Shown: in pieces, positions 1 to 9,560 of the stretch | Layout: every line of letters starts with the position of its first letter | Numbering within the stretch: the stretch's first letter is position 1 | The notes under the pieces: generated by a model | What the model was told of the DNA's origin: nothing | The model's input: only the letters and a program-made list of their open reading frames with translations | Databases searched by the model: none | Program-made: the position numbers and the translations under genes | Assembly (NCBI GenBank): GCA_950295325.1 | Contig: OX485806.1 | Location: forward strand, 19,468,001 to 19,532,000 | Reading direction: 5' to 3' | Source of the DNA: Polytrichum commune | Lineage: Eukaryota > Streptophyta > Polytrichopsida > Polytrichales > Polytrichaceae | Length of the DNA stretch: 64,000 bases

Positions 1-736
1 GAGTCATTATTCGTCGGCACTGTCTCGAGTGAACTGACAATGAACTAATTTCTAATAGGTATAAATGGCCTCTTCTGATCATGGCCTCTTTTAAACCACC
101 TTCATGTTGAGGTGGACGCACATGAACATACAGTGAAACAAATCACATACGTTGAGGCAATATCAACTGAGAAAACATGAGTGGGGTTGTAACCACATTT
201 TTGTGCACCCTATTTCTATTGTATAAGTATGCGAGGTGTAAATCTCACCAAAAGAAGATGGGACAAGTATGAATACACAAGGGTATGTGTGATCTTTGCA
301 CACATGAATGTGATGTTGGTTTTGTTGCAAAATTCTTTGTGCACAAGGTTGTTAAACTCAAGGCCACACATGCATGATATTTTCAATCCCAATAAAGAGT
401 GCACCCCCCCCCCTTCTTTCTCCCAAAAAGAATTACGATCACTTAAACATTCAAGACACACCAACCGATTCACACACATGATGGATCAAGCAAATCACAC
501 TTCATACTAAGGGGACACAAAAAAGGAGTCTGATTTTAGTCGGCTCCTCCAAGGACCTCTTGTGAATCGCTCTCGGAAAGAAGCACGCCCAAACATCCTC
601 CGAACCCAACCAACAACAACTTCACACTACAAGCCGATGCCCATCTCTATGAAGCTATGCAAGATCCCTACAAAATGAAAATAGTCAGTGGAGAGCCTCG
701 ATTGCCAACATGTTGTAGGTGCAGTCGATTCGGTGA

Positions 737-1105
737 CTAAGGGAATGGGAACCCGGGGAAAGGGAACCCAGGGAAGGAACCATTGATTGCGGGCAAGGTG
801 ATGTTTAAGCCTGGGAAGGTACTGCTGATTGGTCCCGCTCCTCCAAAAGGTCCCACTCCTCCCAAGGGTCCTGCTCCCCCGAAACCGCCGCCTCCAAAAG
901 GTCCGAGTCCTCCAAAACCGCCTCCAAAACCGCCGCCGCCAAAGGGTCCGAGTCCGTTGAGACCGCCGCCGCCGAAAGGTCCTCCGGGGCCCATTGGGAA
1001 GGGGCCGAACCTATTACCTTCAACGATTGATACGAGATTGACAATGACCAACATCATAACTATGAACCAAGACATCTTAAGCAAGACGCGTGCGCCGTTT
1101 GCCAT
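737..1105 (-). CDS. Secreted glycine-rich protein (GRP)
   Basis: Single-exon gene of 122 residues. The reading frame is open further upstream, but the first ATG is at 1103-1105. The N-terminus (MANGARVLLKMSWF, then a run of I, V, M and L ending near VSIVEG) looks like a signal peptide with cleavage about residue 30. The mature part is built of GGxGPFGGGG-type repeats and ends in FPGFPFPGFPFP. Such proteins are usually cell-wall structural GRPs; this role is family knowledge, not visible in the sequence. A TATA box lies at 1225-1234 on the same strand, giving a leader of roughly 95 bases. A proline-rich frame on the plus strand is only the antisense of the Gly codons. There is no intron. Confidence 0.75.
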   Translation of the reverse strand: MANGARVLLKMSWFIVMMLVIVNLVSIVEGNRFGPFPMGPGGPFGGGGLNGLGPFGGGGFGGGFGGLGPFGGGGFGGAGPLGGVGPFGGAGPISSTFPGLNITLPAINGSFPGFPFPGFPFP

Positions 1106-1224
1106 GATGAAGATACGTTGATGCTCCAAAGTATTGTCAAACTTTTGATTTAGACAAGAATCGGATTTGGACAAACTTGTGATTCAAACAAACAATGAAA
1201 TAGATGGGAATTGGATGTGTGTAG

Positions 1225-1234
1225 CCTATTTATA
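1225..1234 (-). promoter_or_regulatory. TATA box of the GRP gene
   Basis: Read on the minus strand this is TATAAATAGG, a near-perfect plant TATA box, about 120 bases upstream of the GRP start codon. Transcription would start near 1195-1200. Confidence 0.6.
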
Positions 1235-1413
1235 CATATGTATTTAGCTTTTAGTTCCATAAAAGTAAATAAAAGCTTTTGCTTTAACCAAAGTAAAGGG
1301 CAACAAAAAGTGTCATTGTTCTTTTCTGTTTTCATTTCTTATTAACTTTTTCTTTATTATATTACATATGTGGAGATGAAAGTTTTAGGCCAACAAAGTA
1401 GTACTTTCATTGG

Positions 1414-1440
1414 ATTTCTAATTCTAATTCTAATTCTAAT
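1414..1440. repeat. TTCTAA hexamer microsatellite
   Basis: About four and a half copies of TTCTAA in a row, upstream of the GRP gene. Confidence 0.8.
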
Positions 1441-2690
1441 GGTGTACAGTTAGGGGGTGGACTCTTCATAACCACTTACAGACTAACATGAGTGTAGAAA
1501 AGGGTATCATTTGGGCAGGGATTCGTGGCACTCAAGTAAAGTCATCCGGTAACAAAAATCAGATGAGTCCATCAAGAAGCTCGGATGGAGCTTACTTTAG
1601 TGAAACGCCTCCGAGTTGACATGTAAAACCTATTTTCTCCCTCATAGCTATTGTGAACTACTAGCTATTTTGTAAATATGAATTAGTTGGCAAGGGGCAA
1701 CGATGTGGCATTGGATGCTCTAAGCCTATTTTCTAACCTCCCATGAGTTGTTTCCAAGGCCTTGATATGGCTTTGAATTCCACATGGTTATTTTGATAAA
1801 TATCGCAAGATATCAACGTGTGTGTCGAGGTCACCTTCAACCCTCAGCCTTAGACGATGTAACACGCTGCTGAACCAGTTTACATGGAAGTTACTCCCAC
1901 CAAAATTAGATCATTTTAGCTTTTCATACTTGTGAAGGTATTTGTACTCTCTATGTTACCTTAATTTTGTAACATGTAACCTTAATGCTCTTTTGAATTC
2001 TCAAGGAGTAGTTGGCCTAAGTTTCCAAGTTTATGTTCCCCGAAATCTAATGTCAAGGTTAGGTGTTTAAAGGGGAAAACATCATTCATGTATACAATAT
2101 CTTTCATGGTTTGAATGATCACAAAATATTCTTAATCCAATTAAGAATGTGTATTTATGATAAGGTCACAATTCCTTGAATGTCAAAATATACTTCCTTG
2201 CTAAAGTATATTCATAAGATTTCATTCTTCTACTCAATTCCTAGAGTTCACATAATTCCTATGAATCTTTCATTTGACATACTTGTTCTATGTTTACTCA
2301 AGTCACTTTTCCTTGTAATTCCTAGGCTATCATTTAGAGTTCATTTGAAGAGGTGAAGTGTGGTTAGAGATGACATCTTAGGTAGCGCTCGATGTGGCCC
2401 AATCGTCGGCCATCCTCCCTTTTGTCCTCCTCTTGGTATGATGGTGAATCCGATAATCTCCCACCGAGTAAATCACTTCGTACTTTTTAATCCATGATTT
2501 TCAAAACTCCAAAGCTAGTTTTCACACGTTAGATCTCCCTTTTATGAAATGACTTTGATTTCGAAACATTATCTCCAAGCTCTTCAAAAAGTAAGTCCTC
2601 CAAAGTTCCTTGCTTTTCATGGTTTTGCTAATTTAACCCACATCTTAGTTTCCAAATTTTCCTCAAGAAGATTCCAAGTTTAATTCTTTA
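1441..2690. other. Intergenic, no gene seen
   Basis: AT-rich sequence with short open frames only. I see no conserved protein segment, RNA gene or readable transposon end here. Confidence 0.5.
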
Positions 2691-2858
2691 TTGCACGGCC
2701 TTACGCCTCTAATTTCTTTAAATTATAAGTCCTTCAATCCTCCAAGTTTTGAGAACCTTCCGAATCCTTCTAAGTCTTCGAGCGCAAGGATTTATCAATT
2801 CTTTAAATCTCGAATGCCGAGGATCTTTCGATCCTTAATGTTTTCTAAACTCGCGGCC

Positions 2859-3021
2859 TCCAGTCATTTGGGCCCCCAGTCACTCATGGGCCTCCAGTCT
2901 CACGGGCCTCCGGTCGTCTTCAAGCTCGAGGATAATATTTCAATCCTTTAAGTCTTCAAGCTCGAGGATAATATTTCAATCCTTTAGGTCTTCAAGCGCG
3001 AGGATATATTTCAATCCTTTA
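2859..3021. repeat. Two adjacent minisatellites
   Basis: From about 2859 to 2915 a short unit around GGGCCTCCAGTC recurs four times with variation. It is followed by three units of 36 bp starting at 2916, 2952 and 2988 (core CTTCAAGCTCGAGGATAATA), the last slightly shortened. More diverged relatives of the 36-bp unit can be traced back to about 2775. The open frames over this stretch have no recognisable product. Confidence 0.75.
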
Positions 3022-3477
3022 AAGTTCGTAGGCCACCGGTCTTCTAATCCGCCACCTCGAGTTGCTTGCGTTGAATGAGGTGAATTAGGGCCCCTAAGTG
3101 CCCTCTTTATATAGGGTTCGAAATCTATGAAAATAGTGATTTGGCGGTTAGGCCTTCCCTTAATGTGAAATGTACGCATTTACTAATTTAGGCACTGTAT
3201 GTTACTGCAGTCTAAATTCGGCTCAGACAGATATATTAATAGTAACGACACGTGCTTAAATTAAATCCATTAGTGGGGTACATTTGGGCATGTACTAGGT
3301 GTCTAGATGTGCCAAGAGTACAACTCCTCTAATCTCATCCATCCATAGTCCGATTTCCTCCTTCCATGTGTCCATCCTCTCGGCTAGGGTGAACCAGCAG
3401 GTACACTCGTACCTTCGGGGGATGAAGGCCTCGCGGATGACACTGAAAACTTCATCCTTCTTTATGGGGAAGCCCGC

Positions 3478-3776
3478 TTGACTACAAATCCCACATTGAG
3501 TGCAATTCGCCTTCAAGGTCTAAAATCCAATATATATGTGCACTTCCAATTAGTAAATAAGCAATTCATTGGGATTTCATTCCGGAAGTGAAACCATCAA
3601 TGAAGCATGTAATCAACTTGGAGGTCAAATAAAATTGCAAAATCCTCATTAACATTGAGGTTATAATTTTGTTGACTTACCATTTGAAATTCTCTTTGTC
3701 ATTCTAAAATGACACTTAAATTTAGTGTGCTGATTTAGTATGTATATTTTATAATATTTTAATAACGCCGCCTACT
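3478..3776. repeat. Dispersed repeat, copy 1 of 2
   Basis: About 300 bp that align end to end with 59853-60170 in the same orientation; shared blocks include AAAATCCAATATATATGT and AAAGCATGTAAT-type segments. No terminal inverted repeats or target duplication could be read, so the superfamily is unknown; an old LTR fragment is possible. Its right end abuts a Harbinger-like MITE fragment. Confidence 0.6.
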
Positions 3777-3862
3777 TTCATTTTGGGACAGCCTTGGGAC
3801 ACTTTCTTTTGGGCTCTCACAATTTCATGGTCACGGCTCTTGGCTCGTGTGTGAAGTGGCCT
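3777..3862 (+). mobile_element. Right-end fragment of Harbinger-like MITE
   Basis: Matches only the last 86 bp of the element seen complete at 19033-19531: the GGGACACTTTCTTTTGGGCT-like block followed by the terminal GTGTGAAGTGGCC. The left part is missing and is replaced by an unrelated dispersed repeat, so this is a truncated or solo end. Confidence 0.65.
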
Positions 3863-4330
3863 TAATTATTTCTCTCTCTCTCTCTAACTCCGAGTTTTTG
3901 GAAACGTTTTTCTAGAACCATCCGGTTCTCTCTTTTTCCTCTCCTGCCCGATCTGCCCGAGCTGCCCGGCTTCACCCTAGAAGAGGGAAAGACGTCTCTG
4001 TAAAGTTCCTCTGGGGTGTGTCGATCGCGCTTCTCCGCTTTACAGTTTGGCATTCACTAGCTGCAACGGGTAACTGCTTCAATGCCGCTTGGTTTTTGGC
4101 TTTCTTCGCATCAGAATTCGTTAGCGTATCTTTTAATTGTGCTAGAGTTCAGCCCAAGCTGAGAGGATTTGTAACGGCAGGAAATATTGTGTGCAAATTG
4201 CAAGAGATCGGGCGTGATTCTATGTATGTGTGTCTTCGGTTGCATTTGTTGACGCTTACTTGTTCGCCCACATGTGCGGTGACTTCATGTCTTTATCATT
4301 TTCTTGAAGCAACTTGCTGTGTGGAACATC

Positions 4331-5317
4331 ATGGAGACGCGGGGGTAAGCTTTTGCTTGAAATGTTTTTTTTTACGTCTGTCTCGCGCTACAGTTCTTGT
4401 TGAGAAAGTGAAACTGTGACAAGATCATACGGATGCTTTAAGCTGCTTGTGCGAACCTCCTCATCTCGTGCATTCCCGTGATTGCTCCGTTATGGAGGCC
4501 GTCTGTTCAGATTTCGTAGGAAGAATATTGTAATATTGTACACAGTAGATGCCAAGGCGAGCGAGGGATTGACATATTCTACAATCTGCAATATCCTGAT
4601 TCTTGCAATTTCTTCTGTGATTCTTGCTCTACGATAATGCCGCTTCAGAGTCCTTCAGTTGCCGAGTCCTCGTGAAGTGTTGCGAAGCATCTTGTTGATA
4701 GGAGGCTTGATGGCTTTACTATTTTCCAACGCAGCTCACTGAAGACAACCAAAATGGCGTCGTCCAAGCCCTCGGCTAGCAAAGCGTCTACCGAGAAACA
4801 GCCAACACTCTACACTGTCTACAAGGCGTATGGCGGTTTCCAGAATTTCTTGCACTGCCATGGTTTAAGGATGTGGAACCACGAAGACGTGGAGGTAGCA
4901 AAAGCACTCGCGGCTGAGATGTTGAAGGAAGATGCCGACAGCAAGGCAGGAGAGTTGAGCGCGCAGGCATCTGCGAAGTCGAAAACCGCGCCCGCTCCCA
5001 CCTCCAAGACAGGAAATGTGAGCACGCAGGCATCTGCAAAGTCGAAAAACCGCGCCCACTCCCATCTCCAAGACAGGAATTGTGAGCGCGTAGGCATCTG
5101 CATAGTCGACGACAGCGACCACTCCCACCTCCAAGGCAGGAATTGTGAGCGCGTAGGCATCTGCGTAGTCGAAGACCGCGACCACTTCCACCTCCAAGAC
5201 AGGAAATGCGAGCGCGCAGGCATCTGTAAAGTCGGAAAACCGCAACCACTTCCACATCCAGGACAACTTCCAAGAACAAGCCCTAGAGATACATATCCAA
5301 GAACTGGCCTCCGATGA
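4331..5317 (+). CDS. Unrecognised protein with minisatellite tail
   Basis: Proposed exons 4331-4344 and 4735-5317, joining METRG to SLKTTKMASSKPS in frame across a GTAAGC...CGCAG intron (198 residues). If the first exon is leader only, translation would start at 4754 (MASSKPSASK). Residues after the start hold a compact module, LYTVYKAYGGFQNFLH followed by GLRMWNHEDVEVAKALAAEM. It looks like a conserved plant domain, but I cannot name it. The rest is a 63-bp tandem repeat (4967-5265). One extra A in unit 2 throws translation into another frame, which stays open to 5317. In the original frame, CAG codons have become TAG in units 2 and 3. A CT-rich stretch at about 3871-3886 could mark the promoter. 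I would treat the C-terminal half as young or decaying sequence. Confidence 0.4.
4967..5265 (+). repeat. 63-bp coding minisatellite, five units
   Basis: Units start at 4967, 5030, 5094, 5157 and 5220 (all begin GCATCTG). Spacing is 63, 64, 63 and 63 bp, so the second unit carries one extra base in an A run at about 5044-5048. The first unit encodes ASAKSKTAPAPTSKTG; later units are read in a shifted frame as HLQDRNCERVGIC-like repeats. Confidence 0.85.
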
Positions 5318-5834
5318 CAGGGAGTAGATCAATGCTGTCCAATGCAGGGTGCTCAATACATTGCGGACAGCAGATGATACTCGATCAGGCTACAAACGAG
5401 AGACTACTCACTCACTTAATTGAAAAGGAATGCGATCTCCCACTTGCACATAATTACGATGCCTGGCAGTGTCGATCAGACTTGGGATGGTGCATCGTCC
5501 TGATGAATTTCAAACAACGCGTGTTTTTGCAATGGCACCTGGTGGGCACTAGCATTAGTATTAAACATATACCTAGGTGTCGTTTATTTCTTGCAAGTAC
5601 AAATTCTTAAGGATTTCTAAGCACCATTGGGTCTCCAAAACTTCATGAGTTTAGTATATTCCTTCAATACCTTTCAGACACATGTGGTTGCCAAAATTTA
5701 CAAAAGGTGATATTTGTCCGATACTCTTAACACATTTCTCACAACTTTCTAATTGTAATACTTTATTTTTGTTTATTTTTCATATCCATATATAGAGAAC
5801 CAAATTCGCAACCTCTAGCGATACCTATGTCTGC

Positions 5835-6423
5835 CCTGGGTACGCAACTCCCGTATTATATGGTCCTGATTATAATCACTTATAATGCGTTTTAGTCCAA
5901 TATTGAGTGATACAATTTGTTTTAATGTAGGAAACCCTTGTAGCCCTTCTAACAAGGAATCCAAAAATGTAATTATATATAGGAAATGAATATATTTTGA
6001 AGCATATAATTGCATTAAAAACCTAATTATATGATTTTTTTAATACAGGTACCATAGGTCAAACTACCCAACTTTTTGGACTTTTTAATAAAATTTTAAT
6101 ATTGTGAATGAATTATAATTTTAATGGGAGGCAACTATTCGTGGCTTATAATTTTAATGGGAGGCTTAATAAATATGCAACCCAACTTTTTTTCCATCTC
6201 ATTTGTTTAATTTGGTCTTCACCCAACTTTTTTTTCATCTCATTTTATTTAATTTGGTCTTTACCCAACTTTTTTTTCATCTCATTTTATTTAATTTGGT
6301 CTTCACCCAACTTTTTGATCATTTTAATTTGATATAATTTGATATAATTTTTACAAAAGCCGTCCTCTAAGCCGTTTTAAGTACGATGCCCCCTGCGTAT
6401 AATATGGGAGTTGCGTACCTGGG
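5835..6423. mobile_element. Non-autonomous hAT-like element, 589 bp
   Basis: Bounded by a perfect 8-bp direct repeat ATGTCTGC (5827-5834 and 6424-6431). Inside it are inverted ends that match at 23 of the first 26 positions: CCTGGGTACGCAACTCCC on the left and, reverse-complemented, CCCAGGTACGCAACTCCC on the right. An 8-bp duplication is the mark of the hAT superfamily. The inside is very AT-rich, has no transposase, and holds a small tandem array at 6181-6315. Confidence 0.8.
6181..6315. repeat. 42-bp tandem array inside hAT-like element
   Basis: Units begin at 6181, 6222, 6264 and a partial one at 6306, each starting CCCAACTTTTTTT and running into TTTAATTTGGTCTT. Just upstream, TTATAATTTTAATGGGAGGC also occurs twice (about 6112 and 6148). 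Confidence 0.8.
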
Positions 6424-6840
6424 ATGTCTGCACAAATTTCTACACTAATTATTCCTATTAGTGTGGGTGGGAAATTAGTGCCACTTCACACATGAGACTG
6501 AGAGCCCGTGGCCATTACACTTCAAGCACTCTCATTGGTGGAAAAGGTGGAGTCGGTCCAAGTTCACTTCACACTACGCTTGAGGGACCAACGGAGTATA
6601 TGAATACAAAATGGATGTAAAGGCTACATGGATTCCTACGTGGCATCAAATTGAATGGATCGTGTTTCACGGTCACTTGGACTACTTTCGAAAACCACCT
6701 CTTGGAGGTAGGCCTAACACAAAATTGGGAGACCATGGCACTCTGAACGCTCACAAGCATTGATTTTTTTAATTTTATCAAGTGTGAGGACCTGCATTAA
6801 TAAAAATTCATTGAAATAGCATTTGGTTGAGGGCCGGGTC

Positions 6841-7317
6841 TATAGGTGTGTATGTATAATTGCGGTATTATACCACTGTATTATACAACACTCCCAAACT
6901 ATATTTGTATAATACAGTTCTTGTTCTTGTTCTTGTTCTTGTCCGTAGTGGAGTCCGTAAGAGTCCTTAGGGGTGTTGTTCGCTTGCTACAAGTGTGAGA
7001 TTTCATATTTCTCATAGACTCTACTCGAAATGGGGAAGCCAAAAGATGCTATTTGGGAGAAGTTCGGAGCTTGTTACAGGCAAGGTGATGTCAGGTCAAT
7101 GTACTGCAAGTGTTCCGCTTGCAACGAACCGGTGATTGCGGCAGTGGGTCGCATGCGCGATCACTATGTTGGTTGTAAGAAGCGGCCACGGTCAATAGGC
7201 CAGTTGGATGTGGGGTTCTAATTGCATCTAATTGTTGTATAATACATTTGGTATTATATGGTATTATACAGTATTATACAGTGCAGTCCGCGAAGATTCC
7301 AATTATACAGACCCATA
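6841..7317 (+). mobile_element. hAT-like mini-element carrying a BED finger
   Basis: Flanked by a perfect 8-bp duplication GCCGGGTC (6833-6840 and 7318-7325); the empty site can be read in the related MITE copies at 19033 and 55376. Ends are imperfect inverted repeats: TATAGGTGTGTATGTATAAT on the left, TATGGGTCTGTATAATTGG when the right end is reverse-complemented. Subterminal GTATTATAC/GTATAATAC motifs occur at 6865, 6878, 6907, 7237, 7261 and 7271, with a variant at 7251. Such clustered motifs are typical transposase-binding sites in hAT elements. The only gene is the BED-finger frame at 7030-7221; the catalytic part of the transposase is absent. Confidence 0.8.
7030..7221 (+). CDS. Stand-alone BED zinc-finger protein, 63 aa
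   Basis: Starts at ATG 7030 and ends at TAA 7221. The protein has the BED signature: aromatic W9 and F12, then C28-x2-C31-x13-H45-x3-C49 (within YCKCSACNEPV and RDHYVGCKKR). BED fingers form the N-terminal DNA-binding domain of hAT transposases. Here the frame stops 14 residues after the last ligand, with no RNase-H-like or dimerisation region. It lies inside the 477-bp element, so it is either the leftover first exon of a deleted transposase or a small DNA-binding protein that could compete for the element's own subterminal sites. Expression is unproven. Confidence 0.55.
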   Translation: MGKPKDAIWEKFGACYRQGDVRSMYCKCSACNEPVIAAVGRMRDHYVGCKKRPRSIGQLDVGF

Positions 7318-7685
7318 GCCGGGTCACATATACCTTCACACTACACTTGAGGGTCCATGTCCACACTACATGATTTCGGAGTTGTCTTGGGATGGCCTTT
7401 GGACACTTTCTTTTGGGCTCTCACAATTTCATGGTCACGGCTTTTGGCTTGTGTGTGAAGTGGCCCTCCGTGTCGAAATAATGTGTGTGGGTTATACTAA
7501 TTTTTAGTCAAGGTGGAATTAGTGCGGGTTTGCAAGGGTACAATGACCTTAGGTGTTCCCCTAAGTCTTCATAAAGATTTCCGACCAACACCATACATAA
7601 AGTAATACAGTCACCTTACATCAAAAGTAGCACAAAAACAAATAGTCGCCCATATTAGCTTTCTAGGAAACCGATTGTTGTGTGT

Positions 7686-7701
7686 CCCCCCCCCCCCCCC
7701 C
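7686..7701. repeat. Poly-C run of 16
   Basis: Sixteen C residues in a row; its length may be an assembly or sequencing artefact. Confidence 0.9.
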
Positions 7702-7813
7702 TCATGCTAATTTCAAAAATTATTGTGGCCCACATCAATTCTCATCATGAGAATCCGTGTACCAAGCCTCTAGAATAGTAGTGTAGCCCATAGTATTAGG
7801 ACTATTTAGTGTA

Positions 7814-8359
7814 CAATGCTGATAGTACTTAGTGTCACGCACACTATTTGCAAAAGGTCAAAACTAGATGCCAATTGGTTTTCAAAGTGTCACATTTGAT
7901 AATTTGCCAATATGATGTCATTAATCAACATCAATAACTCTTTTAGGAGAACATTTGATTACATTATGACATTTAGCGTAGCACGCTGCAATATTCGAGA
8001 TGATAGTTTTGCATTGTAGTATGCAAGGAGCAAACATTAGTGAGAATACAAATGGCAAGTGTCATGTGTTTATATTTCACCATGCAAGAGGGAGGTATTT
8101 CTTGAGCTGAATAATGTCAAATGTTACTTGTGTACACACACTTTAGTCGACTTGTAGACCATCATGTAACATAGGCAGATGCACCTCATAACACTATCAA
8201 ACATACTCATACCAAGATAACTGTAAGCACACTTGAATGCCAAGTGCCATGAGATGACACCAACAGTGCAGTTGTTGGTCATTAGTGTAGCCTAGCACAC
8301 ACCTCAAAATAGGATAAGTGACACTACTACACATACGACACTAAATACCATAAACAGTG
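7814..8359. mobile_element. TA-flanked CAC-ended element, copy 1
   Basis: Flanked by TA (7812-7813 and 8360-8361) and aligned along its whole length with 11109-11650. The right end reads CATAAACAGTG; the left end is more diverged (CAATGCTGATAGT) and then runs into TTAGTGTCAC, shared by both ends. No coding capacity. A TA duplication suggests a Tc1/mariner-type origin, but the termini are not those of standard Stowaway elements. Confidence 0.65.
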
Positions 8360-8361
8360 TA

Positions 8362-9336
8362 ATGGTTACTTTTCTTCTGAACACTTGATATGAGTATCCA
8401 TGCATCTTCTTTCAAATCCTTGTATCGAATCAACGTCAACACTGGAGATGCAAAATTTGTACATGTTCGATCAAATCTGCTTTTGAGTTGTTCGATCGAA
8501 TCCACTTTTGAGTTGTAGCATGTCAATTTCGCTGCCCAGGAATCTCTAAAGGTCCGGTCACTCCTATGCAGCCCATTCGCATTTTGTAATCCGATTGTTC
8601 AGCTTGCCCTTAGTATTATGATTCATTGGTGAAATGCCTGGCAGAGTTTATTTTTTTGCATAATGTTCCAACGAGTCACTGGAAATATTCCATCAGACCT
8701 GTGAGTTTCTTCAGGAGGTCACTGGGAGGTCACTTTGAGATTTGATTACTTGGTCTCAACATGAAGTGATGGGAGTTGTTGTTATATATATCTTGGTGTC
8801 AATCTCTTTCACAATCAATCAAACTATGGTTTATGTGTTCAGCCATACGTTCACTCGTAATTACGCATGCATGAGAAGGAACCAACAAAGGAATCTTCTC
8901 TTGATGCGTGGCCGGGGAATACTTCATTATTGTCATGATGTGGATTTTTTATTTTTTTTCATTTTATCGAATTTTTGGGCATGGAAGAGGGGTACTTAGT
9001 GTTAATGAGTTGAGAGTTCTGGTAGCAGACTCAACAAATAGAGAATGCACTCTAGGAATCCATGTTCAGTTCCACTCCCAGCTTTGCTACAACGATGACT
9101 TGGAATGACTTCTTCAGTAGATTGAACAAAATGTTCAAACAATACCATAACATTAGTCAGCCGCCTTGAAGACTTCCATGTCCAACTAAACTGCGAGTTC
9201 AGCCCAACACTGCAGGTAAAAAGCTGCAAATTCTCAGCATACAATCACCCAATCCCATGGTCCACCGGACTCGAAATAGCTACTGACTACTATTATGCCA
9301 GAAGATCAAGAACATGTGTTTTTTGAAACGCTTACC
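8362..9336. other. Intergenic, no gene seen
   Basis: Short open frames on both strands, none with a recognisable domain, and no readable transposon ends. Confidence 0.4.
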
Positions 9337-9560
9337 CAGTGATCGGGGAGAACCGGCAGTTAGTTACAAATGAACCGGTTGAGTTTGAGAAATAACTGGT
9401 TGAAGTTCAAGACTGCAGGAGAATTACCGATCGTTTGAGAGGAATTTATAGAATATACCCCAATTTAATAGGAAAACGGGAGGATGTCAACATGTAACCG
9501 GTTGGACTTGCAAACACTAGGATCTCAAACGATTATGCTCAAAAATCTCCCCGATCATTG
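9337..9560. mobile_element. hAT-type MITE copy 1, 224 bp
   Basis: Left end CAGTGATCGGGGAGA, right end reverse-complemented CAATGATCGGGGAGA. The CAGTG start is typical for hAT ends. An 8-bp direct repeat with one mismatch (CGCTTACC at 9329, TGCTTACC at 9561) flanks it. The inside aligns with the copy at 20917-21101. Confidence 0.75.

Larger units (their letters stand above)
6478..7466 (+). mobile_element. Harbinger-like MITE copy A, interrupted
   Basis: Aligns with the complete copy at 19033-19531: left end GTGCCACTTCACACATGAG, right end GTGTGTGAAGTGGCCC. The target duplication is decayed (TTA on the left, no match on the right). A 477-bp hAT-like element is inserted at 6841-7317; without it this copy would be about 500 bp, like its relatives. 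Confidence 0.7.

Noticed and set aside
783-1121. Proline-rich frame on the plus strand
   Set aside because: Exact antisense of the GRP; the minus frame has the signal peptide and TATA box.
4018-4419. 133-codon frame before the minisatellite gene
   Set aside because: Crosses the proposed donor at 4345 and shows no recognisable domain; more likely leader sequence.
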